This document shows positions 8,466 through 18,040 of a stretch of 64,000 nt of DNA, one piece after another. The stretch spans positions 1 through 64,000 of the forward strand of contig JAHDHX010000005.1 of assembly GCA_020631075.1 (NCBI GenBank). Direction: 5' to 3'. Under the pieces are notes generated by a model. That model saw nothing but the letters and a program-made list of their open reading frames with translations, was not told the origin of the DNA and did not search any database. Within the stretch, counting starts at the first letter, position 1. Every line of letters begins with the position of its first letter. Both the position numbers and the translations under genes were made by a program. Source of the DNA: Candidatus Altimarinota bacterium (lineage in GTDB: Bacteria > Patescibacteriota > Gracilibacteria > UBA4473).

Positions 8466-9743
8466 ATGTTTATGAATCCAGACAACCTCCTCCAACGTCT
8501 CTACCAAGCCGGGCACCCCAGCCCAGCGCGTGACCGCGCAGCCGTCGAAACCAAGGAGCGAATCTGGGCCACCACCGCCACCGCCTTCACCCAGTCCCAC
8601 ACCTCCCCGCTGGCTTCACTGTGGGGTCGGGCCCGCACTTGGCTGGGGGCTGGGGCCGCGCTCTGCGGTGTCTTCTTGGCCTACACCAGTCTGGTGCCCA
8701 CTGGGCCCGCCAGCGCTACCCTGGCCGCCAACGGCCAGCCCGTCATCATCTACCGCGACGGCCAGCCTTTCACCGTCGACCGTGACATCACCCTGCAACA
8801 GGGCGACATTATAGAGATCGGCCAAGGCGTCGGCTTCGCCACCATCAGCCTCCCCGACGGCGGCCACAGTCGCGTCGCGTCCGACAGCCTCGTTCGCCTC
8901 TCTGAGTCAGGCGAGCTCCTCGTCTCCGAAGGCTCAGTCGAGATGACCTTCACCCAGTCAGGCGGCCAGATCAGCACCCCGCTGAGCCTCGTCACCTCCG
9001 ACCACGAAGCCACCGTCCGCATCAAAGCCGACAAATCAGGCGACATCACCGTCTCCGCCCCTCACCAGCCCGTCACTTTGACAGACCAGCGCGACACCGC
9101 CATGACCCTTTTTGGTGGCAACGCCATCACCCTACGGTCAGACGCCTCACTCAGCCAGACTCAGCAGATCCCCTCAGAGCCGATCGCATTGACCGACGCC
9201 GCCCGCCTCGCGCTCGACCACAAGCTCGACATGACCCAATACCACGCCCTGTCATCCCTCTCCAACGCTCTGGCAGGCGACCAGATCAAACACCAAAAAA
9301 ACTTCACCACCGCCGAAAACCACTTCACCGCCCTCGGACAGATCCTCTTTTCTGAGCAAGCCCTGCGAGCCTACCTCCCGCAGCTCGGCCAAGGCGCCAG
9401 CCGCGACCAGACCTGGCAGCTCATCGGCGCAGTCATAGACGACCCCGCCATCCGCGACCGCGTCGAAGCCGTCTACCTCCTCCTCGGTCAGGTGCAACTC
9501 ACCGCCAGCCAAGGCCCCGACAGCGACTACGCCCCCTCCAGCACCACCCCCGCCGAGATGTACCTCCTCCTCGAGCGCCTCTTCCGCACCCAGCCCGACC
9601 GCCAACCCACCAAAGACCGCCTGCAAGCCCCCTACGTCACCCAGCTCGAGTCCCTCTCGCCCGAGCAACGCACCGCTGCCTTCTCCCACCTCCCCGCTGA
9701 CCAGCTGCAGTCCTACTCCCAGCTCTTCCCCTCTACCGAGTAA
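8466..9743 (+). CDS. FecR-domain membrane protein
   Basis: This protein of about 425 aa has a short cytoplasmic N-terminus, one transmembrane helix (about residues 57-75, WLGAGAALCGVFLAYTS) and an outer domain resembling FecR: GQPVIIYRDGQPFTVDRDI, LQQGDIIEIG and a stretch of beta-strand repeats on serum-like hydrophobic/charged alternation. The C-terminal half is alpha-helical and of unknown function. FecR proteins normally sense or relay signals to an ECF sigma factor, but no sigma gene is adjacent, so the role here is open. ATG 8466 or 8472 is preferred over the TTG used in the ORF track. No Shine-Dalgarno site is visible. Confidence 0.65.
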   Translation: MFMNPDNLLQRLYQAGHPSPARDRAAVETKERIWATTATAFTQSHTSPLASLWGRARTWLGAGAALCGVFLAYTSLVPTGPASATLAANGQPVIIYRDGQPFTVDRDITLQQGDIIEIGQGVGFATISLPDGGHSRVASDSLVRLSESGELLVSEGSVEMTFTQSGGQISTPLSLVTSDHEATVRIKADKSGDITVSAPHQPVTLTDQRDTAMTLFGGNAITLRSDASLSQTQQIPSEPIALTDAARLALDHKLDMTQYHALSSLSNALAGDQIKHQKNFTTAENHFTALGQILFSEQALRAYLPQLGQGASRDQTWQLIGAVIDDPAIRDRVEAVYLLLGQVQLTASQGPDSDYAPSSTTPAEMYLLLERLFRTQPDRQPTKDRLQAPYVTQLESLSPEQRTAAFSHLPADQLQSYSQLFPSTE

Positions 9744-9781
9744 CCCACCCCCGAGCCTCCCCCAGCACTCCCCACCTGTGG

Positions 9782-9787
9782 TATACT
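9782..9787 (+). promoter_or_regulatory. -10 box TATACT, leaderless start
   Basis: TATACT ends 8 nt before the ATG at 9796 (5 nt before an in-frame GTG), so transcription would begin at or next to the start codon. Confidence 0.5.
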
Positions 9788-9795
9788 CCTCTGTG

Positions 9796-10476
9796 ATGCT
9801 CCTTCTCTTGCAGTCACTCGGCCTTTCTCTGCTGCTTGCCCTGTGGGTGGCTTTTCCGTGGCACGGTGGCGGGTTACTGTTTTCAGTCACCAGCGCCAGC
9901 CTCGCCGTCAGCCTCATCACGCTCGCCAGTCACCTCATTGCTCACCGCCAGTCTTTGCCTCTCGTCCTTCTGGACAAACTCACCCTCTGGCTCGGCGGCA
10001 CCGCTCTACTCGCGAGCGCCCTCGTGGCCGACCTCCGTCCCTACGTCCTCGGCCAGAGCCTCATCTTCCTCAGCGGCTGGCTATCTCTCCTCGCTTCGCT
10101 ACTCGGCTGGTCGCCCCGCACCCTGCAGCGCCTCGCCACAGCCATGGCCCCCCTCAGCCTTGGCACCATCTTGCTACTCGCCTGGGCCTACCCCCTGTCT
10201 GTCAGCCAACTGCTGCAGTTCAGCGGCTTCGGCACCTTGGCCGTCCTCTTTCTGTCGACCCACCTCCCCCCGCGGCGCTACGCCGCTCTGGCTACTTTGG
10301 GGGGGCTGCTGCTCACCTTGGGGTCTACAGGCGTCTTGCACCAGTCACCCACCCCCTGGGCCGTGTCTGACACCACCGTGCTCACGTGGGCTTTCCTCGT
10401 ACTCAATGCCCTCTTTTGCCTCAGCAGCCTGCGTGATTTCTTCACAACCCCAAAAAAGACCTCCCAGAGCATTTAG
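9796..10476 (+). CDS. Polytopic membrane protein, unknown function
   Basis: The product is 226 aa and almost entirely hydrophobic, with about seven predicted transmembrane helices separated by short loops with Arg/Thr. I do not recognise a family; the layout resembles small integral membrane proteins with repeated two-helix units. The ATG at 9796 is chosen over the GTG at 9778 because the longer version would overlap the -10 box TATACT. It follows the FecR-domain gene by 52 bp and may be functionally linked to it, but the dedicated promoter argues for independent transcription. Confidence 0.65.
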   Translation: MLLLLQSLGLSLLLALWVAFPWHGGGLLFSVTSASLAVSLITLASHLIAHRQSLPLVLLDKLTLWLGGTALLASALVADLRPYVLGQSLIFLSGWLSLLASLLGWSPRTLQRLATAMAPLSLGTILLLAWAYPLSVSQLLQFSGFGTLAVLFLSTHLPPRRYAALATLGGLLLTLGSTGVLHQSPTPWAVSDTTVLTWAFLVLNALFCLSSLRDFFTTPKKTSQSI

Positions 10477-10501
10477 GCCGATCACTCACCCCTAAAAAGA
10501 G

Positions 10502-10571
10502 TGGAGCCACCTGACCAAGATCGAACGGGTAACCTACGGGTTACAAATCCATTGCTCGCGTCTAAAAACCA
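10502..10571 (-). pseudogene. Degenerate tRNA-Thr copy, tandem unit 1
   Basis: This 70-bp unit is a decayed copy of the neighbouring tRNA-Thr. It keeps the anticodon loop TTTGTAA and the 3' end AGGTGGCTCCA, but lacks the 5' acceptor strand and D-arm, and its T-stem no longer pairs. It is identical to unit 2 except for one or two bases. Confidence 0.7.
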
Positions 10572-10641
10572 TGGAGCCACCTGACCATGATCGAACGGGT
10601 AACCTACGGGTTACAAATCCATTGCTCGCGTCTAAAAACCA
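10572..10641 (-). pseudogene. Degenerate tRNA-Thr copy, tandem unit 2
   Basis: This is the second 70-bp decayed copy, directly abutting both the functional tRNA-Thr and unit 1, giving three units at 70-bp spacing. Both decayed units have the same replaced 5' part (GACGCGAGC) and the same T-arm damage, so the decay preceded the last duplication. Confidence 0.7.
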
Positions 10642-10717
10642 TGGAGCCACCTACCGGGATCGAACCGGTGACCTACGGGTTACAAATCCGTTGCTCTACC
10701 AGCTGAGCTAAGGTGGC
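10642..10717 (-). tRNA. tRNA-Thr (anticodon TGT)
   Basis: The minus strand folds into a complete cloverleaf: acceptor GCCACCT/AGGTGGC, D-arm GCTC..GAGC, anticodon loop TTTGTAA (anticodon UGU), T-stem ACCGG/CCGGT, discriminator T and an encoded CCA. Length is 76 nt. The base pair next to the anticodon loop is an A-C mismatch. Confidence 0.93.
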
Positions 10718-10834
10718 GCCAATGTTTTTAGAGCGAAGCCAAACTAGCTTGCCCCTACACTCAGGGCAAGTTTTCTCGCGGTTTTTGGTCAGAGCAGTAC
10801 TCTCTCTGGCGAAACTCCTGAGCCCTCCCCCACC

Positions 10835-11920
<1,086 letters not shown>

Positions 11921-11945
11921 ACCACAAAAATTCCTCATCCTCCAC

Positions 11946-11985
11946 AATTCCCTCTCCAGCAATCTGCCGAGAGGGAATTTTTTTT
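11946..11985 (+). terminator. Rho-independent terminator after ychF
   Basis: The stem AATTCCCTCTC/GAGAGGGAATT with a 12-nt loop is followed by a run of T. Confidence 0.85.
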
Positions 11986-12018
11986 AATCAAGATTTTTTC
12001 ATGCACTCTACTTTCACC

Positions 12019-12618
12019 CTACATCATCTTCTTGAGCACACTCATCCCCATCCCCAGCAGATCATCTTTGAAGTCACCATCACCGTCGGAGTCCAGCATC
12101 GCCATCAGCGGGTCGATGGTGCCCTTCGGGCCGATTTCTTCTTTCGCTTCCGTCGCCCCTGACTGCAGCTGGCTCAGCAGCCCCTGCGCGTCGAGCCCTT
12201 GGTCAGCCGTTTCTTTCCCCAGCACCCCCATAAAGATCGGCGCCACCGTCGCCAGCAAGTCTTTCGCTTGGCCCGCGTCCAGTTCCGAATCCGCCGCCAG
12301 CGACTGCGCCACACTGTCCGTACGGTTCCCCAGCAGGTGCCCCACTATTTTTGACCCTTTCAGCGCCTCAGGGTTGCTCATCACTTGGTCCAGGTTCCCC
12401 ATCACCGACCCATCATGCCCCCCCGAGCTCAGCGCATTCATCAGGCTACTCAGACCCCCTGACGTTGAGGCATTTTTGGCCGTCGCCCCCGTGAAAAGCC
12501 CCACCACTTTCTGCACCAGCCCCGAAGCCGACGCCTCACTCAGGCCATACTTACTCGCCACCATTGTCCCCACCTTCCCCACCAGATACATCGTCACCAT
12601 TCGGGTAAAAAACGCCAT
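12019..12618 (-). CDS. DUF937-like protein with EF-hand-like motif
   Basis: The product (199 aa) begins MAFFTRMVTMYLVGKVG and continues as a helical protein rich in Ala, Gly and Ser, with an arrangement resembling the DUF937 family. Near the C-terminus a Ca-binding-like loop DSDGDGDFKDDL is present. Function is unknown. The ATG at 12618 is preferred over the upstream TTG; TATAAC lies 9 nt before it, consistent with a leaderless or near-leaderless mRNA. Confidence 0.6.
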   Translation of the reverse strand: MAFFTRMVTMYLVGKVGTMVASKYGLSEASASGLVQKVVGLFTGATAKNASTSGGLSSLMNALSSGGHDGSVMGNLDQVMSNPEALKGSKIVGHLLGNRTDSVAQSLAADSELDAGQAKDLLATVAPIFMGVLGKETADQGLDAQGLLSQLQSGATEAKEEIGPKGTIDPLMAMLDSDGDGDFKDDLLGMGMSVLKKMM

Positions 12619-12654
12619 CGTCGTGTAGTTATACAAAAAAAATACACCCCCACT

Positions 12655-13443
12655 TTAGGCCCCCCCACCCCCCCGCGCAAGCTCCAGCAACACTGGGCAA
12701 TGGTCTGACCCCATCTGCTCGGTCAGGTACTGCATATCCACTACTTGCCCCAGCAGTCCTTCATCCACAAACATATAATCAATCCGCCACCCCACATTGC
12801 GTTCCCTTGCCCGCGTCATCACGTGCCACCACGAGTACACCACACGGTCGCCTTCCCGCCGCCGCCACACATCCGCCCACCCTTCGGTTATGCACTGGCT
12901 CACCCACGCCCGCTCTTGCGGCAAAAATCCAATCGATTTTTGGTTTTCCTTCGGCCGCGCCAGGTCTACTTCTTCATGCGCCGCATTCACGTCCCCGCAC
13001 CATATCACCTGCCGGCCGGCCTTCCGCAATTCATTTACATATTGCAAAAATTGACCATAAAATTGCAATTTCCCCTCCCACGCCGCGTCTGACTTCCCCC
13101 CATTGGGGAAATACCCCCCCAACAGCGAATAGTCCCCCACATCACAGCGGATCATCCGCCCCTCAGGGTCAGCCACCATCGGCAACCCGTTGACTACTTG
13201 TGCTGGCTCCCCCCAGTCTTTTCGCACCCACACCCCCACCCCGCTGTACCCCTTTTTCTCCGCACTGTGCCACCATTGGTGATAGTCAGCATATTTTTCA
13301 GCCAAAAACTCCAGCTGCTCTGGCTGCGCCTTGGTTTCCTGCCAGAAGCACACCTCTGGCCGATATGTTTGCAGGAATTCTGCCAGCGCCCCCTTGCGCT
13401 CCACCGCTCTGATCCCATTTACGTTCCAGCTACTCACTCGCAT
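12655..13443 (-). CDS. xth: Exodeoxyribonuclease III / AP endonuclease
   Basis: This 262-residue member of the exonuclease-endonuclease-phosphatase fold acts in base excision repair, cutting at abasic sites. Motifs in order: WNVNGIRA near the N-terminus, QETKA (metal-binding Glu), GYFPNGG, GDVNAAHEEVDLARP, WRIDYMFV and the terminal SDHCPV. The gene overlaps the 3' end of the cysteine desulfurase gene by 14 bp. TAATAG lies 6 nt before its ATG. Confidence 0.95.
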   Translation of the reverse strand: MRVSSWNVNGIRAVERKGALAEFLQTYRPEVCFWQETKAQPEQLEFLAEKYADYHQWWHSAEKKGYSGVGVWVRKDWGEPAQVVNGLPMVADPEGRMIRCDVGDYSLLGGYFPNGGKSDAAWEGKLQFYGQFLQYVNELRKAGRQVIWCGDVNAAHEEVDLARPKENQKSIGFLPQERAWVSQCITEGWADVWRRREGDRVVYSWWHVMTRARERNVGWRIDYMFVDEGLLGQVVDMQYLTEQMGSDHCPVLLELARGGGGA

Positions 13444-14488
13444 TTATTTCTATTAAATAATGTTCCAACACAGCCAACAAAAAATCCACATCCTCTGGCC
13501 GATGGTCTCGGTGAAAACTCACCCGAATCGGATACTGCCACTCTCGCTCCACTCCCGTCGTGGCCACTATACGGCTCGGCGTCATCACGCTGGAGTTACA
13601 CGCCGACCCCGTCGACACACATATCCCCTCTTTATCACTCAGCCTCCGCATCAGTTCCGCCCCCCGCACCCCCTCCCAGCTCACCGAGGTTATCCCCGGC
13701 ACCCGCGGCTGGTCACCGTGGTGCACACGGTGCTCTCGCGCCAGTCGCCCCAGCCCCGCTTCCAGCCGCCCCGTCAACTCGGCTAATTTCCCTCCCACCC
13801 CTTCCCCCAGTTCTTCTAGCGCCACCACCACCCCCCCCAGCTGCTCGAGGCTCTTCGTGTGGCTATCTTTCGCCAGCACCGGCCAGATTTCTGGCTGCTT
13901 CATTACCGTCAGTCCCACCCCCTTCGGCCCATGCCATTTGTGGGCCGACAGCGTCACTATGTCCGCCACCCCCAGCGCAAAGGGCACCTTGCCATAGCTC
14001 TGCACCCAGTCACTGACGATCACCGCCTCTGGGCATCGTCGGCGTATGTCTTCTAAAGGCAACCGTACCCCCGTTTCATTGTTACTATGCATACAAAAAA
14101 CCACCCCCGCTTCACACGGCAACGTCGTCAGGTCAAAAGGATCAAACGTCTGCTCCTCCGCTATTTCATCCGCGACCGAGCTATGCTCAAGGTTACTCCC
14201 CCACACCCCCCCCACGCCAAATTTCCGCTGCATCACCTGCAACACCCGCTGGTTAGCGTGCGTCCCTCCCCAGTTCGGCAGCACCTGCCCCACCGTCACG
14301 CCCAGGGCCGCCGCCGCCCGCTCCAGCAGCTGCGCATACACTTTGCCCGCCGCGTGTCCCGCCTCATGCAGCGAATTATTATTCCCCCACGGCCACACCT
14401 CCCCCAGCACCGCCCGCACTCCTTCGCTCAGCGGCGTGCTAGCCGCCGCGTCATAGTACAACCGCGGGTCGATCTTCCTCTGCTTCAT
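13430..14488 (-). CDS. Cysteine desulfurase-like PLP enzyme (NifS/IscS family)
   Basis: The product is 352 aa, slightly short for IscS. It belongs to class V aminotransferases: YYDAAASTPL at the N-terminus, the PLP lysine in SAHKWHGPKG, and the sulfur-carrying cysteine in STGSACNS. It would provide sulfur for Fe-S clusters or tRNA thiolation; which one cannot be told, as no iscU, thiI or mnmA gene is adjacent. Upstream GGGGGTG, 7 nt before the ATG, is one of very few purine-rich leaders in this window. Confidence 0.88.
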   Translation of the reverse strand: MKQRKIDPRLYYDAAASTPLSEGVRAVLGEVWPWGNNNSLHEAGHAAGKVYAQLLERAAAALGVTVGQVLPNWGGTHANQRVLQVMQRKFGVGGVWGSNLEHSSVADEIAEEQTFDPFDLTTLPCEAGVVFCMHSNNETGVRLPLEDIRRRCPEAVIVSDWVQSYGKVPFALGVADIVTLSAHKWHGPKGVGLTVMKQPEIWPVLAKDSHTKSLEQLGGVVVALEELGEGVGGKLAELTGRLEAGLGRLAREHRVHHGDQPRVPGITSVSWEGVRGAELMRRLSDKEGICVSTGSACNSSVMTPSRIVATTGVEREWQYPIRVSFHRDHRPEDVDFLLAVLEHYLIEINASE

Positions 14489-14502
14489 GGTTCACCCCCA
14501 GT

Positions 14503-15360
14503 CTACTCGGGCTTCGTCGCCAGCGCGACCACGTTTCGCCCTTTCACCGTCTGCACCGTGTTGACTTCCAGTCCCGCTTCGCGCAGCCGCTTGCGCAGGT
14601 CACTCTCCGTCACCCAAGCATAGTACCGCGGCTCTTTGTCCTGCCCATAAGGGATTTCCCACACCCGCCACCGCCCCCGCAGCCAGTTCCGCCAGCGGTA
14701 CTTCGTCGGCAGCACCCACGTGGTTATAAATATCTTCCCCCCCCGCTTCGTCACCCGCGCCACCTCGCGCAGGTGCGCCCGCTGGTCCGCCACCGTCAGC
14801 AAATGGTGAAACGAAGCAATCGCGGTCACTACCTCAAAATTTTCATCCCCAAACGGCAGCTTTTCCCGCATATCCCCCTGAAAGAAATGATCCTGCGGGT
14901 ACCGCTTCCGCGCTATGTGCAAGAGCTCCGCCACTTGGTCAAACCCATGGTAAAACCCAGGCCGCAGCATTTCTCGGGTAAAGTACCCCCGCAGTCGGCC
15001 ATTCCCACAGCCTATATCCAGCAACCGCGACATCGGCGTCACATACGGCCGCAAGATTTCAAACTCAGGCCACGGTCGGTTCCGCGTGCGTGAGAAATCT
15101 TCCGCCACCTTCGCGTAGCTCCGTCGGTTGGAAGAATACTGCCCCTCAAGGTAATTGCGCGACTCCACCAGCACCAACCACACCGTGCACAGCGCCAGCA
15201 ACCCCGTCGTGAGCATGATCCACAGCGACACCATGTCAGACGCCAACACTGGCGCATACCCCAGCCACGGCTCCAGCACACGCCCCCCGTCAAAGCGCGT
15301 CCACGCCCACGCCACCACCCCACCCAAAACCAGACTCCCCCCCAGCGCGCGTATGATCAT
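14503..15360 (-). CDS. SAM-dependent methyltransferase with N-terminal membrane anchor
   Basis: Two hydrophobic helices near the N-terminus (about residues 1-65) are followed by a class I methyltransferase with the SAM motif LLDIGCGNGRLRGYF. The C-terminal half resembles the Trm9/ALKBH8 group in layout, but the substrate is unknown. An alternative ATG at 15402 overlaps the end of map by 23 bp; ATG 15360 is preferred because TTATCT lies 5 nt upstream and TTGAAA a further 19 bp up, together a plausible leaderless promoter. A membrane-bound methyltransferase next to map has no obvious operon logic. Confidence 0.7.
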   Translation of the reverse strand: MIIRALGGSLVLGGVVAWAWTRFDGGRVLEPWLGYAPVLASDMVSLWIMLTTGLLALCTVWLVLVESRNYLEGQYSSNRRSYAKVAEDFSRTRNRPWPEFEILRPYVTPMSRLLDIGCGNGRLRGYFTREMLRPGFYHGFDQVAELLHIARKRYPQDHFFQGDMREKLPFGDENFEVVTAIASFHHLLTVADQRAHLREVARVTKRGGKIFITTWVLPTKYRWRNWLRGRWRVWEIPYGQDKEPRYYAWVTESDLRKRLREAGLEVNTVQTVKGRNVVALATKPE

Positions 15361-15379
15361 TCCACAGATAAGAAAACGT

Positions 15380-16129
15380 TTAGACAAAAATTTCAAAACC
15401 ATCCGTCGTCACCACCCCACAGTGCTCCCACTGGCAAGCATCACGACCGTCCACCGTCACCACCGTCCATTTATCAGCCAACGTTTTTACCTTCGGCTTC
15501 CCGCGGGCCACTATCGGCTCCACCGCCAGGGTCATCCCCGCCAGCAGCTTGGTTCCCGTGCCGGGGTTCCCATAGTTAAATATATGCGGATCTTCGTGCA
15601 GCTCCTGCCCCAGCCCATGTCCGGTAAATTCCTTACAAATACTGTACCCCCCCTGTCGCACCACTTGGCTGATCACCCCCCCCACGTCCCCCACCCGCAC
15701 CCCATGGCGGATAGCCCCACACCCCGCCTGCAGCGCCGCATACACCACCTGTTGAAATTTCTCGCGCCCAGGGTTGGCGGTCGGCCCCCCCACCACGAGT
15801 GAGAAGGCCGCATCCGCGTGCCACCCATCCAGCAACACCCCACAGTCAATCGACACCAGGTCACCCTGCTCCAGCGGCACATCATGGGGGATCCCATGCA
15901 CCACTTCTTCATTGCGCATCGTGCACAGCGTCGCGGGGAAGCCCGCAAAACCCTTAAAGCTCGGCACTGCCCCTGCCAAACGGATGATATCCTCCGCCAC
16001 CGCGTCCATCTCGGTAAATTTCGCCCCCGCCACACAGAGCGGTTTCAGGGCCCCCTGCACCTGTCGCAGGATCCGCGCACTCGCCCGCATCTTCTCTATT
16101 TCCGCTGGTGTTTTTATCCGCCCCCCCAT
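15380..16129 (-). CDS. map: Methionine aminopeptidase, type I
   Basis: Map removes the initiator Met from nascent proteins. The 249-residue product starts MGGRIKTPAEIEKMR and shows the metal ligands expected for type I: the HGIPHDV segment, SIDCGVLLDGWHADAAF, GHGLGQELHEDPHI, VEPI and WEHCGVVTTDG. Two bases separate its start from the stop of adk, the usual adk-map neighbourhood of the spc operon seen here without secY or infA. Confidence 0.95.
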   Translation of the reverse strand: MGGRIKTPAEIEKMRASARILRQVQGALKPLCVAGAKFTEMDAVAEDIIRLAGAVPSFKGFAGFPATLCTMRNEEVVHGIPHDVPLEQGDLVSIDCGVLLDGWHADAAFSLVVGGPTANPGREKFQQVVYAALQAGCGAIRHGVRVGDVGGVISQVVRQGGYSICKEFTGHGLGQELHEDPHIFNYGNPGTGTKLLAGMTLAVEPIVARGKPKVKTLADKWTVVTVDGRDACQWEHCGVVTTDGFEIFV

Positions 16130-16131
16130 GG

Positions 16132-16767
16132 CTATAACCCCAGAGCCGTCACCAGCTCCGCGGTAATGATGTCTATATCTTGCTCCCCATCGACCGTCAC
16201 CGTGCACCCTCGCTCTCGCCATATTTCCACGATCGGCGCCGTGTGCTGCGCGAAGTTATCCAACCGCTTCTGGATCGACTCAGGTTTGTCATCAGGCCGC
16301 TGATAAAAATCATACGAAGGGCAATACGGACACACATCCCCCTCATTTTTCAGCAAAAACCCCTTCCCACAGTTATTGCACTTCCGCCGTTGCAGCAGTC
16401 GGCGCATCGCCTCTTCATCACTGAGGGTAATTTCCACCGCAGTGAATGTCCGCCCCACTTTGGCCAGTTCCGCCTCCAGCGACTCACGCTGCACCTCCGA
16501 CCGGGGTATCCCGTCAAATATCACCCGCGTCTCGTCCCCCACCCCCTGCAAGAAGTTCGCCACGATCTGCATCACCAGTTCATTACTCACCAGGTCACCT
16601 CGTTCAGTCACCGCTTTGACTTCCCGCCCCAGCTCCGTGTCACTGGCCGCCAGTTTCCGCAGCTCACCCCCCGTTTCAAATATCTCAAAGCCATATTTCT
16701 CGCCCAATATTTTCCCCTGCGTCCCTTTCCCCGACCCCTGTTTCCCGATCAAGATCAAATCCGTCAT
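16132..16767 (-). CDS. adk: Adenylate kinase with zinc-type lid
   Basis: Adenylate kinase interconverts AMP + ATP and 2 ADP. The 211-residue product has the P-loop GKQGSGKGTQ, the AMP-binding FDGIPRS segment, and a lid with four cysteines (CNNCGKGF and CPYCPS), which is the zinc-binding form. The ATG at 16767 is chosen over the longer ORF because MTDLILIGKQGSGKG is the standard start. It precedes map on the same strand. Confidence 0.95.
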   Translation of the reverse strand: MTDLILIGKQGSGKGTQGKILGEKYGFEIFETGGELRKLAASDTELGREVKAVTERGDLVSNELVMQIVANFLQGVGDETRVIFDGIPRSEVQRESLEAELAKVGRTFTAVEITLSDEEAMRRLLQRRKCNNCGKGFLLKNEGDVCPYCPSYDFYQRPDDKPESIQKRLDNFAQHTAPIVEIWRERGCTVTVDGEQDIDIITAELVTALGL

Positions 16768-16833
16768 GTCTGCACAGTTATCAAAAAAATAATCACCCCC
16801 TTCCCCACCTTTTTCCAGTCCAAACATACGCCA

Positions 16834-17274
16834 CTAAAACTCTTTTTCCAACACTTTTTTAAAAGATTGTATATCCCCAAATTGACGATACACACTCGCA
16901 AACCGAATGTACGCCACCTCATCGATCGTTCGTAGCATCCTGAGTAAGTCTTCCCCCACCTGTTGGCTGGTCACCACCCCCGTGCGGCTCCACTTTTCTT
17001 CCAGTTCATATATTTTTTCGCGTATCCGATCCACCGGCACCTCCCGCTTCCCACACGCTATCAGCAGGCTCCGCATCAGCTTGTCTCTATCATACGGCTC
17101 ACTCGCGCCATTGCTTTTTTGCACCACCAGGTTGGTCGTCTGCATCCGCTCAAAGGTCGTAAACCGAAACGAGCACGACTCACACTCTCGGCGTCGGCGC
17201 GTGGCGGTCCCCCCGTCGGTTATCCGCGAGTCCACCACCTTCGACTGCTCATGCCCACACACCAGACAACGCAT
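16834..17274 (-). CDS. nrdR: Transcriptional repressor NrdR
   Basis: NrdR is an ATP-cone, zinc-ribbon repressor of ribonucleotide reductase genes. The product is 146 aa. The zinc ribbon MRCLVCGHEQSKVVDSR and CESCSFRFTTFE lie at the N-terminus, then the ATP-cone (VVQKSNGASEPYDRDKLMRSL). The start is at 17274. Its own target sites (NrdR boxes) and an nrd operon are not seen in the window. Confidence 0.95.
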   Translation of the reverse strand: MRCLVCGHEQSKVVDSRITDGGTATRRRRECESCSFRFTTFERMQTTNLVVQKSNGASEPYDRDKLMRSLLIACGKREVPVDRIREKIYELEEKWSRTGVVTSQQVGEDLLRMLRTIDEVAYIRFASVYRQFGDIQSFKKVLEKEF

Positions 17275-17382
17275 ATTGATCGCTCCGCTAAGAATTACCA
17301 AAACCCTACCGTTCACTTGTCTGTGAGAAATTACAACATTCCCCGCCCCCCCGCGAACCAAAATCTACAAAAACCCTCCCTA

Positions 17383-17573
17383 GGGAGTGTTTACAAATTG
17401 GTTTGAGGAGAAAAAAGAGAGATTTTTGAGCGAAAAATGGGCGCGTATTTGCAGCCTTGATGGATCAAGGCAAAAATACGCAACCATTTTGCAGCCAAAA
17501 AGATTCTTTTTTCACTCAAATCTCTCCTCATATTTCAGGATCAATCTCCTTTTTCCAATTTGTGAACACTCCC
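17383..17573. mobile_element. Foldback (MITE-like) element, copy 1
   Basis: This 191-bp non-coding palindromic element lies between smpB and nrdR. Its ends are GGGAGTGTTTACAAATT and AATTTGTGAACACTCCC, flanked by TA on both sides. The interior folds on itself: GCGTATTT/AAATACGC and GCCTTGAT/ATCAAGGC form a central hairpin, and GAGAGATTTTTGAG pairs with CTCAAATCTCTC. It shares ends, size and the internal AAAAAGATTC segment with copy 2. No transposase is present. TA flanks are typical of IS630/Tc1-type transposition, which is an inference. Confidence 0.75.
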
Positions 17574-18040
17574 TAACGCTTCATCGCCCGCGCCGCCTCA
17601 CGGTCTATCGTGCGCTCTTTCAGCTTCTGGCGTTTTTCATACTGCCGCTTCCCCCGCACCAGCCCGATCGTGCACTTCAGGTACCTCCCCACCACCAGCA
17701 CGTTAAGGAGTGCCACCGTCACCCCCGTTTCCTTGGTTTTGACCAGCAATTTACGCAGCTCTTTTTTGGTAAGGAGCAACTTCCGCGCCCCCCCCTCATT
17801 CATGTCCGTCTGGGCGTGTGGGTAGCTGTATATTTGGCAATTCTCCAGCCACGCCCCCTCTTCCCGCACCTTCACCCACGCCGCGCGAATGTTCGCCCGC
17901 TTCTCACGGAGTGACTTCACCTCCCACCCCCGCAGCACCATCCCCGCCCGATACTCCTGCAAGATCGTGTAATCATGCCGCACCCGACGATTTTCGAGCA
18001 AGACAATTGGGGTCGTTTTCTTGGTGGGTGCAGTGTTCAT
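17573..18040 (-). CDS. smpB: SsrA-binding protein
   Basis: SmpB binds tmRNA and delivers it to stalled ribosomes. The 155-residue product has the beta-barrel start (LLENRRVRHDYTILQEY) and the RGWEVKSLREKRANI segment, and ends in a basic helix. The stop codon TAG is built from the TA flank and first G of the foldback element, so the element sets the C-terminus. The start ATG overlaps the dnaG stop as ATGA. tmRNA itself was not found here. Confidence 0.95.
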   Translation of the reverse strand: MNTAPTKKTTPIVLLENRRVRHDYTILQEYRAGMVLRGWEVKSLREKRANIRAAWVKVREEGAWLENCQIYSYPHAQTDMNEGGARKLLLTKKELRKLLVKTKETGVTVALLNVLVVGRYLKCTIGLVRGKRQYEKRQKLKERTIDREAARAMKR

